A DNA stretch of 49,920 bases. Origin: Methylocystaceae bacterium. GTDB taxonomy: Bacteria; Pseudomonadota; Alphaproteobacteria; Rhizobiales; Beijerinckiaceae. Below, one piece after another: positions 7,519 to 15,778 of this stretch. Under the pieces are notes generated by a model. That model did no database searches. It had not been told where the DNA came from and worked only from the letters and a program-made list of their open reading frames with translations. A program made the position numbers and the translations under genes. The first letter of the stretch is position 1. Each line of letters starts with the position of its first letter. The stretch lies in assembly GCA_014190435.1 (NCBI GenBank), contig BJGJ01000009.1:1-49920 (forward strand), read 5' to 3'.

Positions 7519-8328
7519 TCAAGGGAAAAAAGCAATTACTCGGGTTGGCGCGCCAGAACCTTGCCCAATTTTCATGGGTAAAGCGACAAGGGTCACGCCA
7601 GTTGCTGGAAGTTTGTCTAAGTCAGTCAAGTTTTCAAGCGCTGGCACATTCGCCGCGCCAACAAGACGATGAACTATAAAATCTTGCGATTGACCGTAGT
7701 CAATACTGGCAGTGTCTATGCCAATCATCCGCACGTGCCGATCTTGGATGAGAAACGACACTGCTTCTGAACCATAAGATGGAAAATGTAATTTTGATGC
7801 ATCGCCAGGCGTATCATCGCCAAGATAGGCCTTACGCTCGGGCCATTTTTTACTCCACCCTGTGCGTAGCAAAAATATGGCGTCCAGGGGGATTTTACCG
7901 TGGCTTTTCTCCCAATCAGAAAGGTCTTCACGGGTTAATCGATAGTCAGGGTTACTGGCTGTCTTGTGGGATATGTCTATGACAACCGCCTGTCCAACAA
8001 AGCGCTCAACGGGGATGTCGGAACTCGTCCAATGCCCCTCAGCAAAATGCATTGGTGCATCTAAATGGGTGCCATTGTGCTCAGGCGAACAAAATGTGTT
8101 GGAAAAATAAAAAAATCCGGACTTTGTAATTCCCTTAAACGAAGGCTTGAGTTCAAAGCCAGACTTTTCAGTTGGCCAGGCTATTGTGTTGGCGTCAAAG
8201 GTATGAGTTAGATCGATAATATTGAGCTTATTAAAATCAATTGCATCTCCTGCAATAGTTACAAAAGACATTAGCGGTTGTGATAGAAAAAAAACGAACA
8301 TAATTTTTAATAGCTTATTTTTTTTCAT
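7519..8328 (-). CDS. Secreted cyclase-family (kynurenine formamidase-like) metal hydrolase
   Basis: 269 aa with an N-terminal signal peptide (Lys-rich start, then hydrophobic to about residue 27). ATG 8328 is preferred over 8349 because AAAGGA lies upstream at good spacing. The family signature HNGTHLDAPMHF (HxGTHxDxPxHF) gives the metal ligands of the PF04199 cyclase/formamidase fold; DLTHTFDANTIAWPTE and GIDTASIDYG are further family blocks. Members cleave amide or cyclic bonds (for example N-formylkynurenine) but the export signal argues against the tryptophan pathway here, so the substrate is open. No neighbours on the same strand within 400 bases. Confidence 0.85.
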   Translation of the reverse strand: MKKNKLLKIMFVFFLSQPLMSFVTIAGDAIDFNKLNIIDLTHTFDANTIAWPTEKSGFELKPSFKGITKSGFFYFSNTFCSPEHNGTHLDAPMHFAEGHWTSSDIPVERFVGQAVVIDISHKTASNPDYRLTREDLSDWEKSHGKIPLDAIFLLRTGWSKKWPERKAYLGDDTPGDASKLHFPSYGSEAVSFLIQDRHVRMIGIDTASIDYGQSQDFIVHRLVGAANVPALENLTDLDKLPATGVTLVALPMKIGQGSGAPTRVIAFFP

Positions 8329-8800
8329 CACACATTTTCCTTTGACCATATCAGAATTTCTTAGCTTGCAGGATAAATTATTAGATTAAGGCCTATCAAA
8401 AGCATTAACTCTCCCGCCACCCACAATAGATCGCAAAAAAGAATTGAAAAAATGAACATCCGCAAAAATCACAATATGCATGAAACACGATATCTCAACC
8501 GCTTTTATAATCACACTTAGCTTCTTATTTTAGATTGTCTGTAAAACAACAACTATCTGTGCTCCATGTACATCAAATCCAATAAGGGCTCCAAGTTTTA
8601 CAATTTTTTATTTAAATTAAAGCGCTGCCCTAACTTATTGTCCCTATTATCAGCCCTCTCTTTGGATAAAAAATATAATTTATATTTTTATCCTCGCTAA
8701 TCCAATAAGTTACCCTTTTTGTAGATATTTTTTAATGTGTTTCAGGATCAAATATTTAACATCCTAAAGACACGTCTATTTCAATATCTATTATAGTAAA
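8329..8800. other. AT-rich intergenic stretch with nested inverted repeats
   Basis: No gene seen. Outer arms TAACTTATTG (8631-8640) and CAATAAGTTA (8703-8712) are perfect complements and enclose a second AT-rich inverted repeat (about 8663-8692, GGATAAAAA...TTTTTATCC). A T-run follows the right arm. Confidence 0.5.
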
Positions 8801-9397
8801 TCATAGCGCAGTCTCCCTGAATGATGGCGTCTTAGCCGAAAAAGTCTCCAACCAATCAACAAGAGCAGGCGACGAATAACGCCAGTTACCCTCAAAGCGT
8901 AAGTCGAGATATCCTAGAGCGCAAGCCACGGCGATATGGCCTATGTTTATAGGTCCTTGTGGGGGCAATTTACTAAGAACGCTTATCGCCCGATCAATTT
9001 TTTCTTGCTGATACAATATAAATTCATCGTCACGCAATTGAGGACGGCGCACGGCGATCTCATGTCGAATAATCAATGCAGCATCATTTAAGCCATCTGC
9101 AAGAGACTGATATTTAAGCGCCTCAAATTTAAGATGTGCATCTTGAGGAATGAGCTTTCCACCACCGCTATAACAATCGAGATAATCAATAATTACACGA
9201 CTATCATAGAGCGCTGTTCCATTTTCAAGAATCAGCACAGGTATTTTTCCTAAGGGATTTTCATCCCTTAAACGATTATTTGGATCTTTTGTGTCAGTGT
9301 CTTTGATTGATATTAAATCACTAAGACCGCAAATATCTCCTGCAATGCGAACCTTGCGCGCATAAGGAGAGGCTTTTGAGTATCTAAGCACAAACAT
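8801..9397 (-). CDS. Glutathione S-transferase family protein
   Basis: 198 aa. The N-terminal thioredoxin-like domain has the SPYARKVRI helix start with the likely catalytic Ser, the cis-Pro motif GKIPVLI and the glutathione-binding DSRVIIDYLD motif; a helical C-terminal domain follows. The architecture and the DSR motif are typical of bacterial GSTs of the YibF-like type. Role: cytosolic glutathione transfer or peroxide/electrophile detoxification; substrate unknown. It lies about 145 bases downstream of rlmJ on the same strand and may be transcribed separately. Confidence 0.88.
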   Translation of the reverse strand: MFVLRYSKASPYARKVRIAGDICGLSDLISIKDTDTKDPNNRLRDENPLGKIPVLILENGTALYDSRVIIDYLDCYSGGGKLIPQDAHLKFEALKYQSLADGLNDAALIIRHEIAVRRPQLRDDEFILYQQEKIDRAISVLSKLPPQGPINIGHIAVACALGYLDLRFEGNWRYSSPALVDWLETFSAKTPSFRETAL

Positions 9398-9542
9398 GAT
9401 TTACTCTCATTATTATTCTCTCTAACTTATCAAGCTTTAGGCATGATTGAAAAATTTTAAATGGTTTCTCATTAAATCAAATTGTCAAAATATGAAGTGA
9501 CTTGAAGTCTTATCCAGCGCAGAGCTCGAAGCGATCAAGGCC

Positions 9543-10409
9543 TCAAGACCATCCCCCAATCTTGTCTTCTCTGATCACCCAATCAATTTGATACTCAGCA
9601 TCTTCTCCCTGAGCAAGCACATGAGTCAAAAATGGCAAAAGAATGTGCGCCTCTTCTTCTAATGTAAATGGCGGATTAAAAATTAACAGTCCGGTATTTT
9701 TTAATCCATCTGAGTGACCCCCAACATTCAATGATAAGCGTAGGGTGCGGGAGATATTATGCTTAAAAAATTTTGCGCATAATTTGCGATCAAAATCTAG
9801 GTTTTTAATTGGGTACCATAGGACATATATTCCTGTCGGCCACTTACGATAGGCTGATAAAAACGATGGCCATAATAATGAGATTTCATCTTTCTGTTCA
9901 AAAGAAGGATCAATTAAAACCAGTCCGCGTCTTTCCTTTGGCGGAATAAAAGCGCCAAGTCCAATATAGCCATCAAGATGCAAAGTCTTAACGCGCTTAT
10001 CACGGGCAAATCGGTGTCTAAGCCGACTTGAGGATTCGGGATGTAATTCGCAAAAAATGGCTCGATCCTGCGGACTTATAAGACGCAAAGCGATCATTGG
10101 TGATCCGGGGTAATAAGCTAATGACTGATTTTTATCATCAATCCCAACACAGGCCAGGTAATGCTGGATGAGACTGAGAAGATTTCCATCAATATTTTTG
10201 AGATCGCTTAATCGCCCGATCCCTTCCCACCACTCAAAAGTGCGATTTGCCTCCTCACTATAAAGATCATAAGCGCCTTCGCCGGCATGGGTATCGATCA
10301 CTCGAAATGGCGAGTCTTTCAAGCAAAGATAAAGAAGAATTCGGGCTATAAATATATGCTTAAAGACATCAGTAAAATTACCCGCATGAAAACTATGACG
10401 GTAATTCAT
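9543..10409 (-). CDS. rlmJ: 23S rRNA (adenine2030-N6)-methyltransferase
   Basis: 288 aa, the usual RlmJ length. It begins with MNYRHSFHAGNFTDVFKH, the signature of the family, followed by the SAM-binding DTHAGEGAYDL motif. The catalytic DPPY-type motif appears as IDPSFE, with Ser in place of the second Pro, and the C terminus has the conserved FNPPF. RlmJ methylates A2030 of 23S rRNA. It starts 3 bases after the stop of the RNase T2 gene, so the two are co-transcribed and possibly coupled. Confidence 0.92.
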   Translation of the reverse strand: MNYRHSFHAGNFTDVFKHIFIARILLYLCLKDSPFRVIDTHAGEGAYDLYSEEANRTFEWWEGIGRLSDLKNIDGNLLSLIQHYLACVGIDDKNQSLAYYPGSPMIALRLISPQDRAIFCELHPESSSRLRHRFARDKRVKTLHLDGYIGLGAFIPPKERRGLVLIDPSFEQKDEISLLWPSFLSAYRKWPTGIYVLWYPIKNLDFDRKLCAKFFKHNISRTLRLSLNVGGHSDGLKNTGLLIFNPPFTLEEEAHILLPFLTHVLAQGEDAEYQIDWVIREDKIGGWS

Positions 10410-10412
10410 GAT

Positions 10413-11168
10413 CTAATGAAAAGACGGGATAAAAATATCTGAGGATCTGCAGCTTTGCTCCAGGACTTGAGGACATAATTGATAATGCCGCAGGTTTTGA
10501 GAAATACAAACCCTCACCTCAGTCAATACTCCGCGACGACAGTTTATAGAAAACATACCTGGATAAAGATTGGGATTTATCTTTAAAAAGTCTCCATAGA
10601 GCGCCTGAAGCCTTATGGTTTGATCGGTTTTAGGATCGAGCAATAGGGGCGGAATTTTTACTAATTTTCGCGCTCTCGACACATCCTCTAAATATACATT
10701 GGGAGTTTTTCCGCTACAAACGCCATGCTTGCGCCATTCATAACGAGCAAGTCTCTCTGTAGGAAAATAATCACGCGCTTTCTTTAAAGCGTTTGTGCTT
10801 AGTGTGGCTTCATTTCTACAATAGAGCGGATAACCGTTATAATATTGCGGCCATAAACCGTGCACGACAAATCCTAAATTTTTGTTCCCTACGCATTGTT
10901 TAGATGCGCTCTGGTGTCTTTGACAAAATTCAGCAGACCATGTCAGCGCCAAAACATAAAAATCAAATTGGCCTGGCAGAGAATGATCTATGCTTCCCCT
11001 CATACTTTCGCGTTGTGACGCTCTTTCATAGGACCGACATACTCGTCCTGGACAATAATCAAGGGCCCAGCTTTGCGTTACGCTCAAGATTCCCCCGCCG
11101 CAGAGCAGGGCTAAAAGAAAGAACCTCTGTGCGCCCCAGGAGCGTTTTTTCATAAAACTAATCGACAC
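10413..11168 (-). CDS. Ribonuclease T2 family protein, exported
   Basis: 251 aa with a signal peptide (hydrophobic run about residues 15-35, cleavage near QSWALD). Both active-site blocks are present: FVVHGLWPQY (CAS I, catalytic His) and EWRKHGVC (CAS II, Glu and His). The FYVLALTWSAEFC block and eight or more Cys fit the disulfide-rich T2 fold. It should cleave RNA in the periplasm or outside the cell. The start is GTG 11168; ATG 11153 is an alternative. Overlap-spaced with rlmJ downstream (3 bases), an unusual pairing of secreted nuclease and rRNA methylase. Confidence 0.9.
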   Translation of the reverse strand: MSISFMKKRSWGAQRFFLLALLCGGGILSVTQSWALDYCPGRVCRSYERASQRESMRGSIDHSLPGQFDFYVLALTWSAEFCQRHQSASKQCVGNKNLGFVVHGLWPQYYNGYPLYCRNEATLSTNALKKARDYFPTERLARYEWRKHGVCSGKTPNVYLEDVSRARKLVKIPPLLLDPKTDQTIRLQALYGDFLKINPNLYPGMFSINCRRGVLTEVRVCISQNLRHYQLCPQVLEQSCRSSDIFIPSFH

Positions 11169-11212
11169 CCTTATCTACGGCCTTCACGTCTCTAAAATTA
11201 ATAAAAGGTGCC

Positions 11213-11737
11213 TTAAGGACCTAGAGACCGACAGTTAGGAGTGAAAGCATGATTTCGGTCAATTCCTTGAATGCACCATACTACGCCAGAGCCCAGGCCT
11301 AAGAATGCAGTCGATGCCGAAATATTGAAAACAACATGCCGTCGCGCGCCATCGCTAAACCGCGCTTCCGCCTGACAATATCGACGTGGAATATATGTCT
11401 GCCCATTTAATCGGTAACCAATCTCAGCAATCCTCTCAAAACCGCTAATGGTAAGAGAAGAATTCCAAAATTCCATTTCCCGATGAGCAAAATCGATAGC
11501 GATTTGATCGAGCATGGCCGGATCATCACAAGGCTGCAAAACGCCGGAAAAAGGGGAGATACGCACTTCAGCGGGCGGATCATCCCGGCTCACGCTTTCA
11601 GCCCATCCGGGCGATAGGGCGAACTCCAATCCAGAACATATCGTTAGACTATTCCGTAAGGCCTTAATGATGAATTTTCCTAACGCCCTATACACACTTG
11701 TCTCCGTCCCGGTTATGATAGGATTGGTACGAAACAT
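11213..11737 (-). CDS. Conserved alphaproteobacterial hypothetical protein
   Basis: 174 aa. ATG 11737 has GGGAGG a few bases upstream. The C-terminal half reads like a conserved Rhizobiales protein: Y(R)LNGQTYIPRRYCQAEARFSDG, then HVVFNISASTAFLGLGSGVVWC and a terminal NCRSLGP, with three Cys in this part. No recognised domain name. A hydrophobic stretch near residues 30-45 is not a clear signal peptide. It is divergent from the DUF459 gene with only about 20 bases between the first possible starts, so promoter elements must overlap coding sequence. Confidence 0.65.
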   Translation of the reverse strand: MFRTNPIITGTETSVYRALGKFIIKALRNSLTICSGLEFALSPGWAESVSRDDPPAEVRISPFSGVLQPCDDPAMLDQIAIDFAHREMEFWNSSLTISGFERIAEIGYRLNGQTYIPRRYCQAEARFSDGARRHVVFNISASTAFLGLGSGVVWCIQGIDRNHAFTPNCRSLGP

Positions 11738-11758
11738 CGTCCTCCCGTCAAGGAGGAG

Positions 11759-13069
11759 ATGGTTTCCAGCCAGCCCCTCTCGATATTGGCTTCAATGATC
11801 AAATTTTTTCTTCCCATGCGCTCAAAGTCTAAAAATCTCTTGGTCCTACTGGCCCTCTCAGCTCTCCTGGCGAGTGCGCCTGAAGCATTCGCCGAAGACC
11901 CTTTCTCAGATTTTTTTGGCGGTCTCTTTGGTGGCTCATCCCATTCAAGCGAACATCGCGCAGCGCCAACCTCGCGTATGCGCCGGATCAATCCCCGTCA
12001 AGATAACCGAGCTGTTCAGAAAAAACCCACAGAGGGCATGTCGCCAGAGGATCAAGCCGCCGCGACCACGCCAAAGACCTATTTTGTTGCTGTGCTTGGC
12101 GACGCTATGGGAGACACGCTCGCCGACGGATTGAAGAAAGTATTAACGGACAAGCCAGAAATTGGCGTCCTTAAACTCTCTAAGGTGGATACAGGACTAA
12201 CGCGAACAGACGCCTATGACTGGGTAAAATCATCAAAAGAGATCACCCTAGGTCAACAGAAAGTTGATGTTGCGGTAATCTTCCTTGGCGCAGGTGACCG
12301 TCAGACCTTTATTGGCAATGATCCTGATGAACCGCTTTCCGCCCATTGGCGCGAGCTTTATGCAGCAAAAGTTAATGCATTGACCGCGACGTTTAGAGAA
12401 AAGAAAGTACCAGTTATCTGGGTTGGCCTACCCATAATGAAGAATGAGAATTTTTCATCCTATGCCGCCAAGCTGAATGAAATTATCAAACAACGGGCAA
12501 CAGCGGAGGGCGCAGTCTTCGTTGATCTGTGGGATGCGCTTTCAGACGAAAAGGGGCAATACAACGCCTTTGGGCCAGATATTAAAGGTCAAATCGTTAA
12601 AATAAGGGCGACAGACGGCATTTATCTAACTCCTGCTGGGGGAGTGATCGTTGCGCATTTCGTTGCAGGCGAAATCAGGAAGCTTTATGACGCCAACCAT
12701 CCAAACGCCCCTCTGACAGGAGCGGCGCTTCAGTCTCCAACAACTGACAAGACAAGCAATCTTGCCCCATCGGCGTCGCCTGAAACGCAGCCGGCTGCGC
12801 CGACTCAGGGCCCTGTCGAATTTCGATCACCCGTTCAGCCACAAACGAGCTCCGCGCCGACGCTACCCGAGCGTCCTGTTGTGGGACCGATACAATCTTT
12901 GACATCCCCTCCCGATCCCCCTGGCGCAGAATTAGCCAAGAAATCAACAGATCCAATTCCTCCTGGCGCAGATGAGGCTGCAAAGGCGTTAGCGCGACAC
13001 GTCTTTGTTCAAGGTGGCGATCAACCTATTAGAAAAGATCGCGCAGACGACTACAGCTGGAAACCCTAA
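11759..13069 (+). CDS. SGNH-hydrolase-fold DUF459 family protein, exported
   Basis: 436 aa from ATG 11759. A clean signal peptide begins at the later ATG 11816 (MRSKSKNLLVLLALSALLAS), so the true start may be 11795 or 11816; the GGAGG at 11752 is only 2 bases from the first ATG. The DUF459 domain spans about residues 90-310: block I VAVLGDAMGDTLADGL, then PVIWVGLPIM and the C-terminal DGIYLTPAGG motif holding the Asp. The block I Ser of SGNH hydrolases is Ala here. A Pro-rich tail of about 110 residues follows. Likely envelope polysaccharide or peptidoglycan related, like other family members; catalysis is uncertain. The L,D-transpeptidase gene follows on the same strand. Confidence 0.8.
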   Translation: MVSSQPLSILASMIKFFLPMRSKSKNLLVLLALSALLASAPEAFAEDPFSDFFGGLFGGSSHSSEHRAAPTSRMRRINPRQDNRAVQKKPTEGMSPEDQAAATTPKTYFVAVLGDAMGDTLADGLKKVLTDKPEIGVLKLSKVDTGLTRTDAYDWVKSSKEITLGQQKVDVAVIFLGAGDRQTFIGNDPDEPLSAHWRELYAAKVNALTATFREKKVPVIWVGLPIMKNENFSSYAAKLNEIIKQRATAEGAVFVDLWDALSDEKGQYNAFGPDIKGQIVKIRATDGIYLTPAGGVIVAHFVAGEIRKLYDANHPNAPLTGAALQSPTTDKTSNLAPSASPETQPAAPTQGPVEFRSPVQPQTSSAPTLPERPVVGPIQSLTSPPDPPGAELAKKSTDPIPPGADEAAKALARHVFVQGGDQPIRKDRADDYSWKP

Positions 13070-13201
13070 ACATCAGCGCGAGAGAGGATTGTAAGGGCTC
13101 ATAACTAGCAGTGCCGGCTAGAATGTTTTTTTATCTCGGAACGGAACGAATGAGGACTTCGCGCATTCTTCGCTTAGTGAATACGCTAGGAGCAAGCCTC
13201 G

Positions 13202-13912
13202 ATGTTATCTTTTTCGTTAGTGACGATCAAACCTCACTCACGTCTATTTATTTCTTCACTGGCCATATCAGCGCTTGCCAGCGTGATGTCTTCAGCAAGC
13301 TGTAAGGCTGAAGAGAACCCTCTCTTAGCGCTCTTTAGCGGACAATCCGTAAGCTCAGATCAATATCCTGCTGGCGCAGAGGATATGGTCGCTTCCTATA
13401 ACGACGCCAGAGACACAAATACCGCTCCGCAGGAAGCAACAGAAGTTGCACGCGAAACTCCAACGACAACAAAAGAAATAGTTAACGATCAAACAAATCA
13501 AAAACCTGGAACGATCACTGTCGACACAAAAAACCGTGTTCTGTTCCTCTCTCTCGCTAATGGCCAAGCGGTGCGCTACGGCGTTGGCGTTGGACGTGAA
13601 GGTTTCGCTTGGGCAGGTCGCGTCAGAATTGGACGCAAAGAAGTCTGGCCTGTATGGACTCCTCCGGCCGCCATGCTGAAGCGTCGTCCAGACTTGCCTC
13701 GTCATATGTCTGGCGGCGAAGAAAATCCGCTAGGGGCGCGGGCTATGTATCTCTATTCGGGGGACCGCGACACCATGTTTAGAATCCACGGTTCTAACGA
13801 GCCCTGGACTATTGGAGAAGCCGTATCGTCCGGGTGCATCCGCATGCTCAATGCAGATGTCACCGATCTTTATAACCGCATAAAGGTTGGTGCGCCTGTA
13901 ATCGTTATGTAG
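13202..13912 (+). CDS. L,D-transpeptidase (YkuD domain), exported
   Basis: 236 aa. ATG 13202 has AGGAG 8-9 bases upstream. An N-terminal signal peptide runs to about residue 37. The YkuD domain (about 95-236) ends with the catalytic signature HGSNEPWTIGEAVSSGCIRM (His...SxGCIRM), where Cys is the nucleophile. Family members form 3-3 peptidoglycan cross-links or attach lipoproteins to the wall. The region between signal and domain is polar and Thr-rich, a linker. It follows the DUF459 gene by about 130 bases, suggesting an envelope-related cluster, and ends at a strong terminator. Confidence 0.92.
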   Translation: MLSFSLVTIKPHSRLFISSLAISALASVMSSASCKAEENPLLALFSGQSVSSDQYPAGAEDMVASYNDARDTNTAPQEATEVARETPTTTKEIVNDQTNQKPGTITVDTKNRVLFLSLANGQAVRYGVGVGREGFAWAGRVRIGRKEVWPVWTPPAAMLKRRPDLPRHMSGGEENPLGARAMYLYSGDRDTMFRIHGSNEPWTIGEAVSSGCIRMLNADVTDLYNRIKVGAPVIVM

Positions 13913-13955
13913 AGATATGGATAAATTCGCGATTAGAGAATTTAAACTAATTATA

Positions 13956-13989
13956 AATTAAAGCCCCGTTATGTGACGGGGCTTTAATT
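13956..13989 (+). terminator. Strong terminator after the L,D-transpeptidase gene, likely bidirectional
   Basis: Perfect 14-bp stem AATTAAAGCCCCGT with 6-base loop. A/T tracts on both sides let it serve both the plus-strand L,D-transpeptidase gene and the convergent minus-strand glt operon. Confidence 0.85.
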
Positions 13990-14197
13990 ATTCCATATTA
14001 CAACTGAAAATAAAATTCGTTAAAAATGAAAGAGAGACTTGTATTACTAACCAGACGCCAATCAATATCCAACCAGCTTTTTTACGCTCTCGGCCATATA
14101 AAAATGCGCCGACTAACGGCAGAATCAAGAGAAAAAACTGCCAAGGCTGCCCAACAACATTATCGCAAAACCAAAGGTTTAATTTCTCACTTATCAT
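13988..14197 (-). CDS. Small two-helix membrane protein after gltD
   Basis: 69 aa from ATG 14197, with AGG 8 bases upstream; a GTG at 14206 is the alternative. Two hydrophobic helices (about 18-35 and 43-60) are joined by a basic YGRERKK loop, so the loop should be cytoplasmic and both ends periplasmic. The short FSCNME tail has one Cys. It starts about 20 bases after the gltD stop, so it is probably the last gene of the gltBD operon. No family recognised; a link to nitrogen assimilation is only by position. Confidence 0.6.
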   Translation of the reverse strand: MISEKLNLWFCDNVVGQPWQFFLLILPLVGAFLYGRERKKAGWILIGVWLVIQVSLSFLTNFIFSCNME

Positions 14198-14218
14198 GTT
14201 CGTCACCTATTTTTATTT

Positions 14219-15637
14219 TTATCTGGGTAGTGATGTAGCGCCCATAAGAAATTCATCAACAGCTGCGGCGCATTGGCGACCTTCCCTAATCGCCCAAACC
14301 ACGAGCGACTGTCCACGCCGCATGTCGCCACAAACGAATATCATATCTTTTGAGGTATGATAGGTACGGGTGTCGGCTGAAACATTGCCGCGCCCGTCCA
14401 ACGCCACGCCGGACTGTTCAACCAGGCCTTCATGAACTGGCGAGACAAATCCCATCGCGAGCAAAACAAGATCAGCTTTTAGGACAAAAGAACTATCTGC
14501 TATTGGCTGCATTTTATCATCCACATGAATACAGCGAACGCCTTCAACTTGACCCTCTTTACCAACAAACTCTTTAGTAAGGACAGAAAAATCACGCGCA
14601 GCGCCTTCTTCATGAGAAGATGAGGTACGTAATTTTAACGGCCAATCTGGCCATGTCAGAAGTTTATTTTCTTTTTCAGGCGGCCGCTGCATGATTTCGA
14701 GTTGCGTTACAGATAGCGCTCGATGCCGCACGGATGTTCCAATGCAGTCTGAACCTGTATCTCCCCCTCCTATCACGACTACGTGTTTTCCGGTGGCGAG
14801 TATTGGATCATTGGCGGTCGGCGTTTCCCCAGAGACACGACGATTTTGTTGGGGTAAAAACTCCATGGCAAAATGTACGCCGTGCAATTCGCGACCTGGA
14901 ATCGTTAAATCCCTTGGTTTTTCAGCGCCACCAGCAAGGATAACTGCATCGAAATTTTGAACAAGTCCATCGACAGTTTTATCAAATCCAATATTCTCAT
15001 TGTAATGGAAGCTAACGCCCTCAGCCTCGATCTGCGCAATACGCCGATCGATCAGATTCTTTTCCATTTTAAAATCTGGAATACCATAGCGGAGTAACCC
15101 GCCAGCCTTAGCCAATTTTTCAAATACATGAACATCGTGACCTGCGCGCGCGAGTTGTTGGGCCGCGGCCAGACCACCTGGCCCTGAACCAACAATAGCG
15201 ATTTTCTTTCCCGTTTTATTCTTCGCTATTTCTGGTTTCACCCAACCTTCTTTAAAGCCTCGATCAATGATCGCGCATTCTATAGATTTGATTGTGACAG
15301 GCTGATCTTGAAGGTTGAGCGTACAAGACGCTTCACAAGGCGCAGGACATATCCGCCCTGTAAATTCGGGAAAATTATTTGTCGAATGGAGATTGGTTAG
15401 CGCACGGCGCCACTCACCATGATAGACGAGATCATTCCAGTCGGGAATTTGATTATTGACGGGACATCCATTGTGACAGAAGGGAATGCCACAATCCATA
15501 CACCGAGATGCCTGCCCCCGCGTTGTTTCTTCTGACAGCGGGATTACAAATTCATCATAATGCCGAATACGATCAGCCGCCGGCTTATATTTCCGGTCCT
15601 GACGATCAATTTCGAGAAAGCCGGTTACCTTACCCAT
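14219..15637 (-). CDS. gltD: Glutamate synthase (NADPH) small subunit
   Basis: 472 aa, typical length. The N-terminal [18 protein letters not shown] block (Cys about 46, 49, 54, 58) holds Fe-S cluster ligands. The first dinucleotide motif [14 protein letters not shown] (about 150) binds FAD, and [12 protein letters not shown] binds NADPH. GltD passes electrons from NADPH through FAD and Fe-S clusters to GltB. It follows gltB on the same strand with a 141-base gap. The start ATG has AAGGGG about 13 bases upstream, a rather long spacing. Confidence 0.96.
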   Translation of the reverse strand: MGKVTGFLEIDRQDRKYKPAADRIRHYDEFVIPLSEETTRGQASRCMDCGIPFCHNGCPVNNQIPDWNDLVYHGEWRRALTNLHSTNNFPEFTGRICPAPCEASCTLNLQDQPVTIKSIECAIIDRGFKEGWVKPEIAKNKTGKKIAIVGSGPGGLAAAQQLARAGHDVHVFEKLAKAGGLLRYGIPDFKMEKNLIDRRIAQIEAEGVSFHYNENIGFDKTVDGLVQNFDAVILAGGAEKPRDLTIPGRELHGVHFAMEFLPQQNRRVSGETPTANDPILATGKHVVVIGGGDTGSDCIGTSVRHRALSVTQLEIMQRPPEKENKLLTWPDWPLKLRTSSSHEEGAARDFSVLTKEFVGKEGQVEGVRCIHVDDKMQPIADSSFVLKADLVLLAMGFVSPVHEGLVEQSGVALDGRGNVSADTRTYHTSKDMIFVCGDMRRGQSLVVWAIREGRQCAAAVDEFLMGATSLPR

Positions 15638-15778
15638 TGTAAAATCAAACCCCTTGATTCAAGCCATCTCACTCGTTGACTTCTAAGTGAGCCCTTGTAT
15701 TACCTGCCGTCACAACAATTACCGCCATAAAGCACACCTTCCTCGCCATAGATTTAACTATGGAAAGGTCAGGATCTC

